Source: Streptomyces carpinensis
Lineage (GTDB): Bacteria; Actinomycetota; Actinomycetes; Streptomycetales; Streptomycetaceae
Direction of reading: 5' to 3'
DNA: 40,354 nucleotides
Assembly (NCBI RefSeq): GCF_002154505.1
Contig: NZ_MUBM01000014.1
Location: 1-40,354, forward strand
Position 1 is the first letter of the stretch. Each line of letters opens with the position of its first letter. Below the pieces are notes generated by a model that saw nothing but the letters and a program-made list of their open reading frames with translations, was not told the DNA's origin and did not search any database. This document shows, in pieces, positions 8,649 to 18,597 of the stretch. Both the position numbers and the translations under genes were made by a program.

Positions 8649-9884
8649 TCAGCCGGTGAAGGTGCCGGACTTGACCGGCGTGAAGGCACCGTTCTTGACG
8701 GCGTAGACGGTGAGCTGCTTGTTGGTGGCGTCACCGTACTCGTCGAAGGAGACCTTGCCGGTCACACCGTCGAAGGACACGTTCTGCATGGCCTCGGTGA
8801 CCTTGGCGCGGGCGTCGGAGGGCAGCTTGCCGCCGTTGTCGTCGACGACCTTCTTGACGGCCTCGATGATGGCCCAGGCGGAGTCGTAGGAGTAGCCGCC
8901 GTAGGCGGAGTACTCGTCCTTGTAGCCGGCGGCCTTGTAGTCGGCGACGAACTGCTTGGCGGAGGGCAGGGTCTCGACGGGGGCGCCGACGGAGGTGGCC
9001 AGGTCGCCGGTGCTGTCGGGGCCGGCCAGCTTGCCGTAGGTGGCGTCGTTGATGCCGTCGCCGCCGACCAGCGGGATCTTGGCGCCGGCGGCCTTGATCT
9101 GCTTGCTGAGCGGACCGGCCTGCGGGTACTCGCCGCCGTAGTAGACGACGTCGGCGCCGGACTTCTTGACCTTGGTGGCGACGGCGGAGAAGTCCTTGGT
9201 GTCGGGGTTGATGTGTTCGGTTCCGACGACCTTGCCGCCGAGCTTCTTGAACTCCTCGGTGAAGGTGGCGGCGAGGCCCGCGCCGTAGGTCTTCTTGTCG
9301 TCGATGACGAAGACCTTCTGCTTCTTGGCGTCGTTGTAGACGTACTGGGCGGCGAACGGGCCCTGGATGGCGTCCGTGGTGGCGGTGCGGAAGTAGGACT
9401 TGTACTGACGGACCTTCTTGTTCTGCCAGTCGGGGCCCTGGGTGAGGGAGGGGCCGGTGTTGGCGGGGGAGACCTCGACCAGCTTGGCGTCGTCGAAGAC
9501 CTTCTGCATGGACTCGGCGACGGAGGAGTTGAGGGGGCCGACCACGCCGAGGACGTTCTTGTCGGCGACGAGCTTGGTGGCGTTCTGCTGGCCGGCGGAC
9601 GGCTGTGCCTGGTCGTCGAGGGCCTCGATCTTGAAGGTGACGCCCTTGACGTAGTTCTTCTTGTTGGCGTTCTTGGCGGCGAGGTCGGCCGAGTTCTTGA
9701 TGCCGAGGCCCATGGCGGACAGGTCGCCGGTCAGCGGGGCGTCGACGCCGATGGTCACGGTGGTGCCACCGCTTCCGGAGCCGGAGCCGTTCTTGTCGCC
9801 GCCGTCCCGGGAGCCGCAGGCGGTGAGGGTGAGTGCTCCCGCCGCCAGCGCGGCGGTGATGGCGATGAGCGAACGTTGACGCAC
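8649..9884 (-). CDS. Branched-chain amino acid ABC transporter substrate-binding lipoprotein
   Basis: This 411-aa secreted lipoprotein is the periplasmic-binding-fold receptor of the Liv importer. The start is GTG at 9884, preceded by AAAGGA. The N-terminus is VRQRSLIAITAALAAGALTL, then the lipobox LTAC with the lipidated Cys at residue 23. A Gly/Ser-rich linker follows, and then the Peripla_BP_6 (Leu/Ile/Val-binding) domain starting TVTIGVDAPLTGDLSAMG. Family motifs such as VVGPLNSSVAESMQ and FVIDDKKTYGAGLAATFTEE are present. An upstream ATG-like start would add 7 residues before the basic signal-peptide start and lacks support. It is the first gene of the operon. About 290 nt upstream contain no gene and no convincing promoter. 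Confidence 0.94.
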   Translation of the reverse strand: MRQRSLIAITAALAAGALTLTACGSRDGGDKNGSGSGSGGTTVTIGVDAPLTGDLSAMGLGIKNSADLAAKNANKKNYVKGVTFKIEALDDQAQPSAGQQNATKLVADKNVLGVVGPLNSSVAESMQKVFDDAKLVEVSPANTGPSLTQGPDWQNKKVRQYKSYFRTATTDAIQGPFAAQYVYNDAKKQKVFVIDDKKTYGAGLAATFTEEFKKLGGKVVGTEHINPDTKDFSAVATKVKKSGADVVYYGGEYPQAGPLSKQIKAAGAKIPLVGGDGINDATYGKLAGPDSTGDLATSVGAPVETLPSAKQFVADYKAAGYKDEYSAYGGYSYDSAWAIIEAVKKVVDDNGGKLPSDARAKVTEAMQNVSFDGVTGKVSFDEYGDATNKQLTVYAVKNGAFTPVKSGTFTG

Positions 9885-10171
9885 GATCAGTCCTTTCCCT
9901 GGCACGGCCCTCCCCCCTGGAAGGGGCCGAGTCGAACGCCGGTCTGAAGGGGTATTCCGACCGCGCGGTGACTGGCCGTGACTCTAGGCGCGTGCGAGGA
10001 ACGTGGAGGAGAGTCTGGCCAATGCTGTGACGTTCTTGTTATGACACGACGTAATGCAGAGCGGTACCGGGTGGGTGGAACAGTGGAATTCAGGCCGATT
10101 CGCCCGGTCCGCATTTCGAGAACCCGCAGGACGCGCAGGGCTGCGTTCAGGCGTCTCGAGTGTTTTGGTGA

Positions 10172-10795
10172 TTACCTTGAATCGTTGCCGCAGGCGCCGC
10201 GCAGGCCCTCGGTGAGCGCCTGCGCATAGCGCGGCCCGAGGATGAAACTCTGGACCTGCATTGCCCGAACATTACGCAGCGTTACATCCAGGAAAGGGAG
10301 TCCGGCATTCTCTGGCACTATCCCGCATTCCGTGACATGCATGGTGACGACGATCTTGCGGGCGGATCCCGCCTCGGTCCGGAAAGGCGGGCGGGGCTCG
10401 GAGGTGACGGAAAGTCCCGCGTACGGCTGACTTATCCGGGTCACGGTGACCGGCGGGCCGGAGTCCACGCTCACCAGCACCGCGAAGCTGAAGCTCCCGG
10501 GCGGTGCGCCGGCGGGCGTGACCGCCGGGTCCAGGTAGGAGACGTCGACCACCTGGGCGGGGAACGGCGGTGCGGGCGGCGGCGGTTGGCGCTCGCGGGT
10601 GGCGTAGAGGTAGCCGCTGCCCGCGAGGAGGGCGGCGAGGGCCGCGGCCGCCAGGACGGTACGGCGGTGGCGGTCGGGGAGCCGGGGCGGACGCCAGGAC
10701 CGCGGGCCGGGAACGGGCGCGTCGGCCGGGTCCGGGGCGTCCCACGCGCGCGTGCCCTCGCCCGGTTCGAGGGGGCCGACTCCGGTCACTGCCAC
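10172..10795 (-). CDS. Membrane-anchored hypothetical protein
   Basis: The 207-aa product has a 40-residue Pro/Arg-rich cytoplasmic N-terminus, one hydrophobic segment (about 46-64, TVLAAAALAALLAGSGYLY), a Pro-rich linker and an extracytoplasmic beta-rich domain. That domain contains VVDVSYLDPA, FSFAVLVSVDSGPPVTV and a conserved-looking MHVTECG, with a Cys that may pair with the Cys of LRGACGND near the end. The start is GTG at 10795 after AAGGGG. If the upstream lipoprotein frame were intact its stop would overlap this start by 10 nt, implying translational coupling. No enzymatic motif is visible; the function is unknown. Confidence 0.8.
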   Translation of the reverse strand: MAVTGVGPLEPGEGTRAWDAPDPADAPVPGPRSWRPPRLPDRHRRTVLAAAALAALLAGSGYLYATRERQPPPPAPPFPAQVVDVSYLDPAVTPAGAPPGSFSFAVLVSVDSGPPVTVTRISQPYAGLSVTSEPRPPFRTEAGSARKIVVTMHVTECGIVPENAGLPFLDVTLRNVRAMQVQSFILGPRYAQALTEGLRGACGNDSR

Positions 10796-11204
10796 GGCCC
10801 CTTGCCCGGGCCGCCGTCGCGGTACCAGTCGGCGCAGCCCCTCTTCGACCGACGCGCAATCAACTTGTTCGCCTCCACGGCCCCTGACGCTGTCTCACCG
10901 ATCGGGCGGCGTCCACGACCCGGCGCAGGATCTCGTACTGCCCGTTGGACAGCCCCATCGACTGGTAGTCACCGTAGGTGTCGCCGTCCAGCACCCGCAG
11001 GGCCCAGTGCGCGACGATCCGGGCGCACAGTTCCTCCCGGGGTGTCACTCGAGGTGACGGCGGGGGTGGGGTGCCGGGCGCGGCGCTGTGCCCGGCGCCC
11101 GCCGCGCCGCCGCAGCCGGCCGTCAGCACGCCCGCCAGGAGTACCGGTCCGAGCCAGGACCCGAGCGCCGTGGCCCCGGGCCGCGGGGCTCCTTGCGTTC
11201 CCAT
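10786..11204 (-). pseudogene. Small lipoprotein gene with a single-base frameshift
   Basis: Reading from ATG 11204 gives a signal peptide with lipobox LTAGC, a Pro-rich linker and a helical domain (REELCARIVAHWALRVLDGD). The frame then runs out early as ...RQRQGPWRRTS at 10860 (114 aa). In the adjacent frame the sequence continues naturally as GAVEANKLIARRSKRGCADW, ending ...GPWQ at 10786, which overlaps the next gene start. The switch falls at a GGGG run (10884-10881): one extra G would restore a roughly 139-aa protein. This could be a real mutation, a sequencing error in a homopolymer, or programmed slippage. The -10 box TAGCGT (11216-11211) lies 6 nt before the ATG, with no Shine-Dalgarno, so the mRNA is probably leaderless. 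Confidence 0.7.
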
Positions 11205-11235
11205 GCCATGACGCTAGGGCCTGCCCGGCGGATCG

Positions 11236-11400
11236 GGCCAGAGGGAGGGAGAGCGGGCTGGAGGGAAGGTGACTGGGAGGGAAGACGGGAGGGAAGAAGG
11301 GAGGATGCTGGAGGGCAAGTCGGGCTGGGGCAAGCCGGGTTGGTGGGAAGCCCGCCGAAGGGTAGGCGGGGCGGAGAGGAGCCGGGATGGAGGGGAGTCG
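11236..11400 (+). repeat. Purine-rich GGGAGGG tract
   Basis: About 165 nt of almost pure G/A on the plus strand have recurrent GGGAGGGAAG-type units (for example around 11276-11304) and many GGG runs close enough for G-quadruplexes. It makes up much of the 318-nt gap between the lipoprotein gene and the thioesterase gene. No gene is seen in it. Confidence 0.6.
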
Positions 11401-11416
11401 GCACCTCTGGTTCGGT

Positions 11417-11459
11417 CCAGGCGCCCGTGCCGGGCCTCGCGCCCGGTGCGGGCGCCTGG
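11417..11459 (-). terminator. 18-bp hairpin, second of two downstream of thioesterase gene
   Basis: Arms at 11417-11434 and 11442-11459 pair over 18 bp in RNA, with two G-U wobbles and a 7-nt loop. It lies 64 nt downstream of the thioesterase stop and is probably a back-up terminator. Confidence 0.6.
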
Positions 11460-11483
11460 ACCCCCGTCCGGTGTGCGTGCGTT

Positions 11484-11513
11484 GCCGGACCCCGCGTTGC
11501 GGCGGGGTCCGGC
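11484..11513 (-). terminator. 12-bp hairpin terminator of the thioesterase gene
   Basis: Perfect arms GCCGGACCCCGC (11484-11495) and its complement (11502-11513) surround the 6-nt loop GTTGCG, starting 10 nt after the stop codon. Confidence 0.75.
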
Positions 11514-11522
11514 GCACAGGTT

Positions 11523-11993
11523 CTACGCGCCCTCGCCCGGGCGTACCTCGCGCAGCATGCAGGTCAGGCGGGCGCTGCACACCCGCCGTCCTTCCTCGTC
11601 GCTGATCACGATGTCGTACGTGGCCGTCGAGCGTCCCCGGTGCACGGGCGTGGCGACGCCGGTGACGAGCCCCGAGCGCACCCCGCGGTGATGCGTGCAG
11701 TTCAGGTCGACGCCGACCGCGAGCTTGGAGGGGCCGCCGTGCAGCATGGAGCCGATCGAGCCCAGCGTCTCGGCCAGCACCGCGGAGGCGCCGCCGTGCA
11801 GCAGTCCGTACGGCTGGGTGTTCCCCTCCACGGGCATGGTCCCGACGACCCGCTCCGCCGACGCCTCGAGGATCTGCACACCCATCCGCGTCCCGAGGTG
11901 CCCCGCCGAGAACAGCGCCTGGAGATCGACACCGAGCGCGGCGTACTCGTCTATGACCTCCTGCGGGAACTTCACGTGCTGCTGCTCACCCAT
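11523..11993 (-). CDS. PaaI-family hotdog-fold thioesterase
   Basis: This 156-aa cytoplasmic acyl-CoA thioesterase matches the PaaI/4HBT family. The diagnostic segment is NTQPYGLLHGGASAVLAETL: the HGG loop after the N-terminal strand pair, with the Glu of ETLGS at the catalytic position on the central helix. KLAVGVDLNCTHHRGVRSG and ATYDIVISDEEGRRVCSARL form the hotdog strands. The length is normal. The start is ATG at 11993, with GGAG at a spacing of 8 nt. Substrate cannot be deduced; related proteins hydrolyse phenylacetyl-, menaquinone-precursor or medium-chain acyl-CoA. It lies 60 nt downstream of the molybdopterin oxidoreductase gene with a hairpin between, so independent transcription is possible. 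Confidence 0.9.
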   Translation of the reverse strand: MGEQQHVKFPQEVIDEYAALGVDLQALFSAGHLGTRMGVQILEASAERVVGTMPVEGNTQPYGLLHGGASAVLAETLGSIGSMLHGGPSKLAVGVDLNCTHHRGVRSGLVTGVATPVHRGRSTATYDIVISDEEGRRVCSARLTCMLREVRPGEGA

Positions 11994-12005
11994 GGGCCCG
12001 GCTCC

Positions 12006-12033
12006 GTTCGTCGTACACCTGGTTCGTCGTACA
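12006..12033. repeat. Direct repeat GTTCGTCGTACA, two copies
   Basis: Two exact 12-bp copies (12006-12017 and 12022-12033) are separated by 4 bp, a 16-bp period. They lie immediately upstream of the thioesterase start. They could be an operator for a regulator binding one face of DNA; no regulator is identified. Confidence 0.55.
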
Positions 12034-12038
12034 TCTGT

Positions 12039-12053
12039 CGGCTGAGCAAACGC

Positions 12054-12060
<7 letters not shown>
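12039..12060 (-). terminator. 9-bp hairpin overlapping the oxidoreductase stop codon
   Basis: CGGCTGAGC (12039-12047), loop AAAC, and the complementary arm 12052-12060 form a short perfect hairpin that includes the TGA. It may act as a weak terminator between the oxidoreductase and thioesterase genes. Confidence 0.45.
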
Positions 12061-14345
<2,285 letters not shown>

Positions 14346-14641
14346 CACGCCCTCCCCTTCGACTGCGTACACGGTGTGCTCTCCGGCCGCGATCCGGAGA
14401 TCTCCGATCCTCGCACGGGACACCGACAACGCTCCCGCCCGGTCATGGGAAGAGACGGGAGAGCCAAGACCGCGGAACCTGGCTCCGGCGAGGGGGCGGG
14501 TGGTCTGGTGCCCGCCCCGGCCCGGGCTGCCGGGGCCCGCGCCGCCGCGGGCCACCGACAGGGACCGAGCCTGGACCGCCGGTGCGGGGTCGGCGCCGGG
14601 GCCGGCGCCGAGTGTCAGTGGCACGTGGCAGGATCGGGGGC

Positions 14642-17368
14642 GTGGCAGAGACAGCATCGAAGAAGACCGACACGACCCCCGCCGGCACCCGTCCCCGGCT
14701 GATGCTCATGGACGGGCACTCGCTGGCCTACCGGGCGTTCTTCGCGCTGCCCGCGGAGAACTTCACCACCGCGACGGGCCAGCCGACGAACGCGATCTAC
14801 GGCTTCGCGTCGATGCTGGCCAACACCCTGCGTGACGAGGCGCCCACGCACTTCGCGGTCGCCTTCGACGTCTCCCGCAAGACCTGGCGCTCGGAAGAGT
14901 TCACCGAGTACAAGGCGAACCGCTCCAAGACCCCGGACGAGTTCCAGGGCCAGGTCCAGCTGATCTGCGAGCTGCTCGACGCGATGCACGCCTCCCGCTT
15001 CGCCGTCGAGGGGTACGAGGCGGACGACATCATCGCCACCCTCGCCACCCGGGCCGAGGCCGAGGGCTTCGACGTGCTGATCGTCACCGGCGACCGCGAC
15101 TCCTTCCAGCTGGTCTCCGAGCACACGACGGTGCTGTACCCGACCAAGGGCGTCTCGGAGCTGACCCGGTTCACCCCGGAGAAGGTCTTCGAGAAGTACG
15201 GGTTGACGCCGGCCCAGTACCCGGACTTCGCGGCGCTGCGCGGCGACCCGTCGGACAACCTGCCGGGCATCCCGGGCGTCGGCGAGAAGACGGCCACGAA
15301 GTGGATCAACCAGTTCGGTTCGTTCGCAGAGCTCGTCGAGCGCGTCGAGGAGGTCAAGGGCAAGGCCGGGCAGAACCTCCGCGACCACCTGGAGTCCGTC
15401 AAGCTCAACCGCCGGCTCACCGAGCTGGAGCGGAACGTGGAGCTCCCGAAGGCGGTCACCGACCTCGCCCGCGAGGCGTACGACCGCAAGGCCGTCGCGA
15501 TGCTCCTGGATGGCCTGGAGATCCGCAACCCGTCCCTGCGCGAGCGGCTCTTCGCGGTCGACCCGGGCGCTGAGGAGGCCGAGACCACCCCGATCGCGGC
15601 CGACGGCGTGGAGCTGGACGGCACGGTGCTCGGCACCGGCGAGCTGGCAGGCTGGCTCACCGAGCACGGCGCGCAGACCCTGGGCGTCGCCACCGTCGAC
15701 GCCTGGGCGCTGGGGGCGGGCTCGGTCGCCGAAGTCGCGCTCGCGGCGGCCGGGGGAGCGGCCGCCTGGTTCGACCCCTCCCAGCTGGACGAGGCCGACG
15801 AGCGGGCGTTCGCGGGCTGGCTGGCCGACTCCGAGCGGGCCAAGGTCTTCCACAACGCCAAGGGCGCGATGCGGGTCTTCGCCGAGCACGGCTGGCGCGT
15901 CGAGGGCGTCACCATGGACACCGCGCTCGCGGCCTACCTGGTCAAGCCGGGCCGCCGCTCCTTCGACCTGGACGCGCTCTCCCTGGAGTACCTGCACCGG
16001 GAGCTGGCGCCCGCCGCCACGGCCGACGGCCAGCTGGCCTTCGGTGCGGACGACGCCGCCGAGGCGGACGCCCTGATGATCCAGGCCCGCGCCGTCCTCG
16101 ACCTCGGGGAGGCGTTCGAAGGCCGTCTGCGGGAGGTCGGCGCGGCCGATCTGCTGCGCGACATGGAGCTGCCCACCTCCGCGTTGCTCGCCCGCATGGA
16201 GCGGCACGGCATCGCCGCCGACCGCGCCCACCTGGAAGCCATGGAACAGATGTTCGCCGGCGCGGTGCAGCAGGCCGTGAAGGAGGCGCACGCTGCGGCC
16301 GGTCACGAGTTCAACCTGGGCTCGCCCAAGCAGCTCCAGGAGGTCCTCTTCGGCGAGCTCGCCCTGCCGAAGACCAAGAAGACCAAGACGGGCTACACCA
16401 CCGACGCCGACGCCCTGGCGTGGCTGGCCGCCCAGACGGACAACGAGCTGCCGGTGATCATGCTCCGCCACCGCGAGCAGGCCAAGCTCCGCGTCACCGT
16501 CGAAGGTCTGATCAAGACGATCGCGGCGGACGGCCGCATCCACACCACGTTCAACCAGACGGTCGCCGCCACCGGCCGCCTGTCCTCCACCGACCCCAAC
16601 CTGCAGAACATCCCGGTCCGCACCGACGAGGGCCGGGCCATCCGCCGGGGCTTCGTGGTCGGCGAGGGCTTCGAGTCGCTGATGACGGCCGACTACAGCC
16701 AGATCGAGCTGCGGGTGATGGCCCACCTCTCCGAGGACGCGGGCCTGATCGAGGCCTTCACCTCCGGCGAGGACCTGCACACCACGGCGGCCTCCCAGGT
16801 CTTCGGCGTCGAGCGGTCGGCGGTGGACGCGGAGATGCGCCGCAAGATCAAGGCCATGTCGTACGGCCTGGCGTACGGGCTGTCAGCGTTCGGGCTGTCC
16901 CAGCAGCTGAACATCGAGGCGGCCGAGGCCCGCGCCCTGATGGACGCGTACTTCGAGCGCTTCGGCGGCGTACGGGACTATCTGCGCCGGGCGGTCGACG
17001 AGGCGCGGGCGACCGGTTACACGGCGACGCTCTTCGGCCGCCGCCGCTATCTCCCCGACCTCAACAGCGACAACCGTCAGCGTCGCGAGGCGGCCGAGCG
17101 CATGGCCCTCAACGCGCCCATCCAGGGCACGGCGGCGGACATCGTCAAGATCGCCATGCTCAAGGTGGACAGCGCGCTGCGGGAGGCGGGCCTCCACTCC
17201 CGCATGCTCCTGCAGGTCCACGACGAAATCGTCCTGGAGATCGCCCCCGGCGAGCGCGCGGCGGCGGAGGAGATCGTCCGCCGCGAGATGTCCGGCGCGG
17301 TCCGGCTCAGGGCACCGCTCGACGTCTCGGTGGGCGTCGGCCCGGACTGGGAGTCGGCGGCGCACTGA
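14642..17368 (+). CDS. polA: DNA polymerase I
   Basis: This 908-aa replication and repair polymerase removes RNA primers and fills gaps. An N-terminal 5' nuclease domain (LMLMDGHSLAYRAFFALP, then YEADDIIATLA, VTGDRDSFQLV and PGIPGVGEKTA helix-hairpin-helix) is followed by a proofreading-type domain and the polymerase core. The core has motif A DYSQIELRVMAH (Asp684), motif B RRKIKAMSYGLAYGLSAFG and motif C QVHDEIVLE (His860-Asp861-Glu862). In the middle domain the usual FDxET exonuclease motif is replaced by LGVATVDAWA, so proofreading is probably inactive, as known for other actinobacterial PolA. The start is GTG at 14642 with AGGA 8 nt upstream; CAGGAT at 14629-14634 could instead be a -10 for a leaderless start. 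The 296-nt divergent gap to the oxidoreductase holds no gene. Confidence 0.97.
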   Translation: MAETASKKTDTTPAGTRPRLMLMDGHSLAYRAFFALPAENFTTATGQPTNAIYGFASMLANTLRDEAPTHFAVAFDVSRKTWRSEEFTEYKANRSKTPDEFQGQVQLICELLDAMHASRFAVEGYEADDIIATLATRAEAEGFDVLIVTGDRDSFQLVSEHTTVLYPTKGVSELTRFTPEKVFEKYGLTPAQYPDFAALRGDPSDNLPGIPGVGEKTATKWINQFGSFAELVERVEEVKGKAGQNLRDHLESVKLNRRLTELERNVELPKAVTDLAREAYDRKAVAMLLDGLEIRNPSLRERLFAVDPGAEEAETTPIAADGVELDGTVLGTGELAGWLTEHGAQTLGVATVDAWALGAGSVAEVALAAAGGAAAWFDPSQLDEADERAFAGWLADSERAKVFHNAKGAMRVFAEHGWRVEGVTMDTALAAYLVKPGRRSFDLDALSLEYLHRELAPAATADGQLAFGADDAAEADALMIQARAVLDLGEAFEGRLREVGAADLLRDMELPTSALLARMERHGIAADRAHLEAMEQMFAGAVQQAVKEAHAAAGHEFNLGSPKQLQEVLFGELALPKTKKTKTGYTTDADALAWLAAQTDNELPVIMLRHREQAKLRVTVEGLIKTIAADGRIHTTFNQTVAATGRLSSTDPNLQNIPVRTDEGRAIRRGFVVGEGFESLMTADYSQIELRVMAHLSEDAGLIEAFTSGEDLHTTAASQVFGVERSAVDAEMRRKIKAMSYGLAYGLSAFGLSQQLNIEAAEARALMDAYFERFGGVRDYLRRAVDEARATGYTATLFGRRRYLPDLNSDNRQRREAAERMALNAPIQGTAADIVKIAMLKVDSALREAGLHSRMLLQVHDEIVLEIAPGERAAAEEIVRREMSGAVRLRAPLDVSVGVGPDWESAAH

Positions 17369-17821
17369 CCGGGGGTCGGCGGCGCCCTGGCGGACGGGGG
17401 CGCGCCGGTGCCGGCCGCGTGGGAGGTCTCGCCCACGGTGGCATCGGTCGCGGACGCCTCGGAGGCGCGGAAGGCCGGCGCGCAGAGGCCCCGCGTGTGG
17501 AACACGTCTGGAAAGGGCGGCGGGGCAGAGGCCTGCGTGTACGGACGACCGGCGGGCAGAGGCCTGCGTGTGCGGGCGGCCGGCCTGCGGAGCTCTCGCA
17601 GGTGCGGACAGTCGCGTGTCGAGGACTTGCGCGCGGAAGGCCACGTGGAGGGAGGGTCTGCCGCGGCACCGGCGGCTGGGGCGGGCCAAGCCCTTCGCCG
17701 GGTCGGCGGCACCCCACCCCCCTCGGGACCGACGCGGGCGGTGCTCGGCTCCGGCGGGGCCCATCACTCACGTGGCCCCCGCAGAAACGCACCCCGCATC
17801 CCGGCCCGCCAGGATGCGGGC
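17369..17821 (+). repeat. 453-nt gap after polA with three copies of a GCAGAGGCC unit
   Basis: No convincing gene is present. The unit GCAGAGGCC(C/T)(C/G)GCGTGT occurs at 17482, 17525 and 17556, the last two nearly identical over 20 bp (GCAGAGGCCTGCGTGTxCGG). The region is GC-rich, with open frames in all directions that lack codon bias. No good polA terminator with a long stem was found. Confidence 0.5.
17793..17820 (+). promoter_or_regulatory. 9-bp inverted repeat covering the ribosome binding region
   Basis: CCCGCATCC (17793-17801) pairs perfectly with GGATGCGGG (17812-17820), ending 1 nt before the ATG at 17822. The right arm includes the only GGA that could act as Shine-Dalgarno, so folding would mask it. 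An overlapping CAGGAT (17810-17815) could alternatively be a -10 box. Confidence 0.45.
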
Positions 17822-18289
17822 ATGGGTATACGCATGCTCAACCACCGGCCGGCGGTGTACCAGACAGCCGTCGGCGCGGCTCCCGCCGCGCCGCCCCCGC
17901 CGGTCCCGGCCCACGCGGCCGACGCAAGCACCGCCCGCATCCCCACTGATTTCGCGGCCGCCGTGCGCCGCGCCGTGTCGGGCCTGCGCCGCCGGGTCAC
18001 GCCCGGCGAGTCGGGCCCCTGGCGGCTGTGGGCCGACCTGACGCGCGGCTACGTCGCGCTGGTTCTCGCCCGCCTCCCGCAACCGGCCCCGGCGCGCACC
18101 GTCACCGTCTTCGTGGCGGCGCCGATCACTCTCAGGGACCGACCGGTGGGCCCGCCGCCGCATCGGCCACGCCCGGACGGCCATCCCCGCAGGGACGAGC
18201 CTTCTCGCCGCCTCCCGGACGAGCCTTCTCACCACGACCGGCACTCTCACCAGAACCCGCAGAGCCGTCCGGGGCACCGCGACCGGTAG
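17822..18289 (+). CDS. Small hypothetical protein, Streptomyces type
   Basis: The predicted 155-aa product starts MGIRMLNHRPAVYQTA, followed by a Pro/Ala-rich stretch. A more ordered section (STARIPTDFAAAVRRAVSGL, then GPWRLWADLTRGYVALVLA) carries one moderately hydrophobic helix, and the tail is Arg/Pro/His-rich. From memory, short proteins with this opening occur next to polA in other streptomycetes, which supports the chosen start. The frame is open upstream for 138 codons, but that extension has no coding character. Function is unknown. The tail beyond about residue 100 is low complexity and may not be conserved. Confidence 0.6.
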   Translation: MGIRMLNHRPAVYQTAVGAAPAAPPPPVPAHAADASTARIPTDFAAAVRRAVSGLRRRVTPGESGPWRLWADLTRGYVALVLARLPQPAPARTVTVFVAAPITLRDRPVGPPPHRPRPDGHPRRDEPSRRLPDEPSHHDRHSHQNPQSRPGHRDR

Positions 18290-18455
18290 AGGCGCCCGGC
18301 CTTCCGGGGGACCAGGGCGCCGGAGCGGCACGCCGCCGACACCGCTCGGCTCGGAGCGTCACAGCTCCGGCGGTCGTCCGGAGCCGTCCGGAGCCATCCG
18401 AATCGCCCGTACCACCGGGACTGCCCGGACCGCCACGCCCCCCGGGACCGCGGGA

Positions 18456-18597
18456 TTCACCGGGGCCGTCGGGACTGCCCGGACCACGGGAAGTCCCCGT
18501 CAGTCCCAGCGCACGGGACCGCCGGGTTCACCGGGGCCGTCGGGACTGCCCGGACCACCAAAAGTCCGCGTCAGTCCGAGCGCACGGGAACGCCGGG
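18456..18597. repeat. 71-bp tandem duplication (two copies)
   Basis: Copy 1 is 18456-18526 and copy 2 is 18527-18597, with 65 of 71 positions identical. Copy 2 contains the last 9 codons and stop of the DUF4184 gene (minus strand, stop at 18571-18573); copy 1 repeats that gene end downstream. A shorter degenerate piece lies at about 18416-18440. Confidence 0.9.

Noticed and set aside
17482..17575. CRISPR-like array
   Set aside because: Only three imperfect units with spacings of 43 and 31 bp, no uniform spacers and no cas genes.
17408..17821. Upstream extension of the small hypothetical gene after polA
   Set aside because: Contains the repeat units and has no coding character; the start at 17822 fits remembered homologues.
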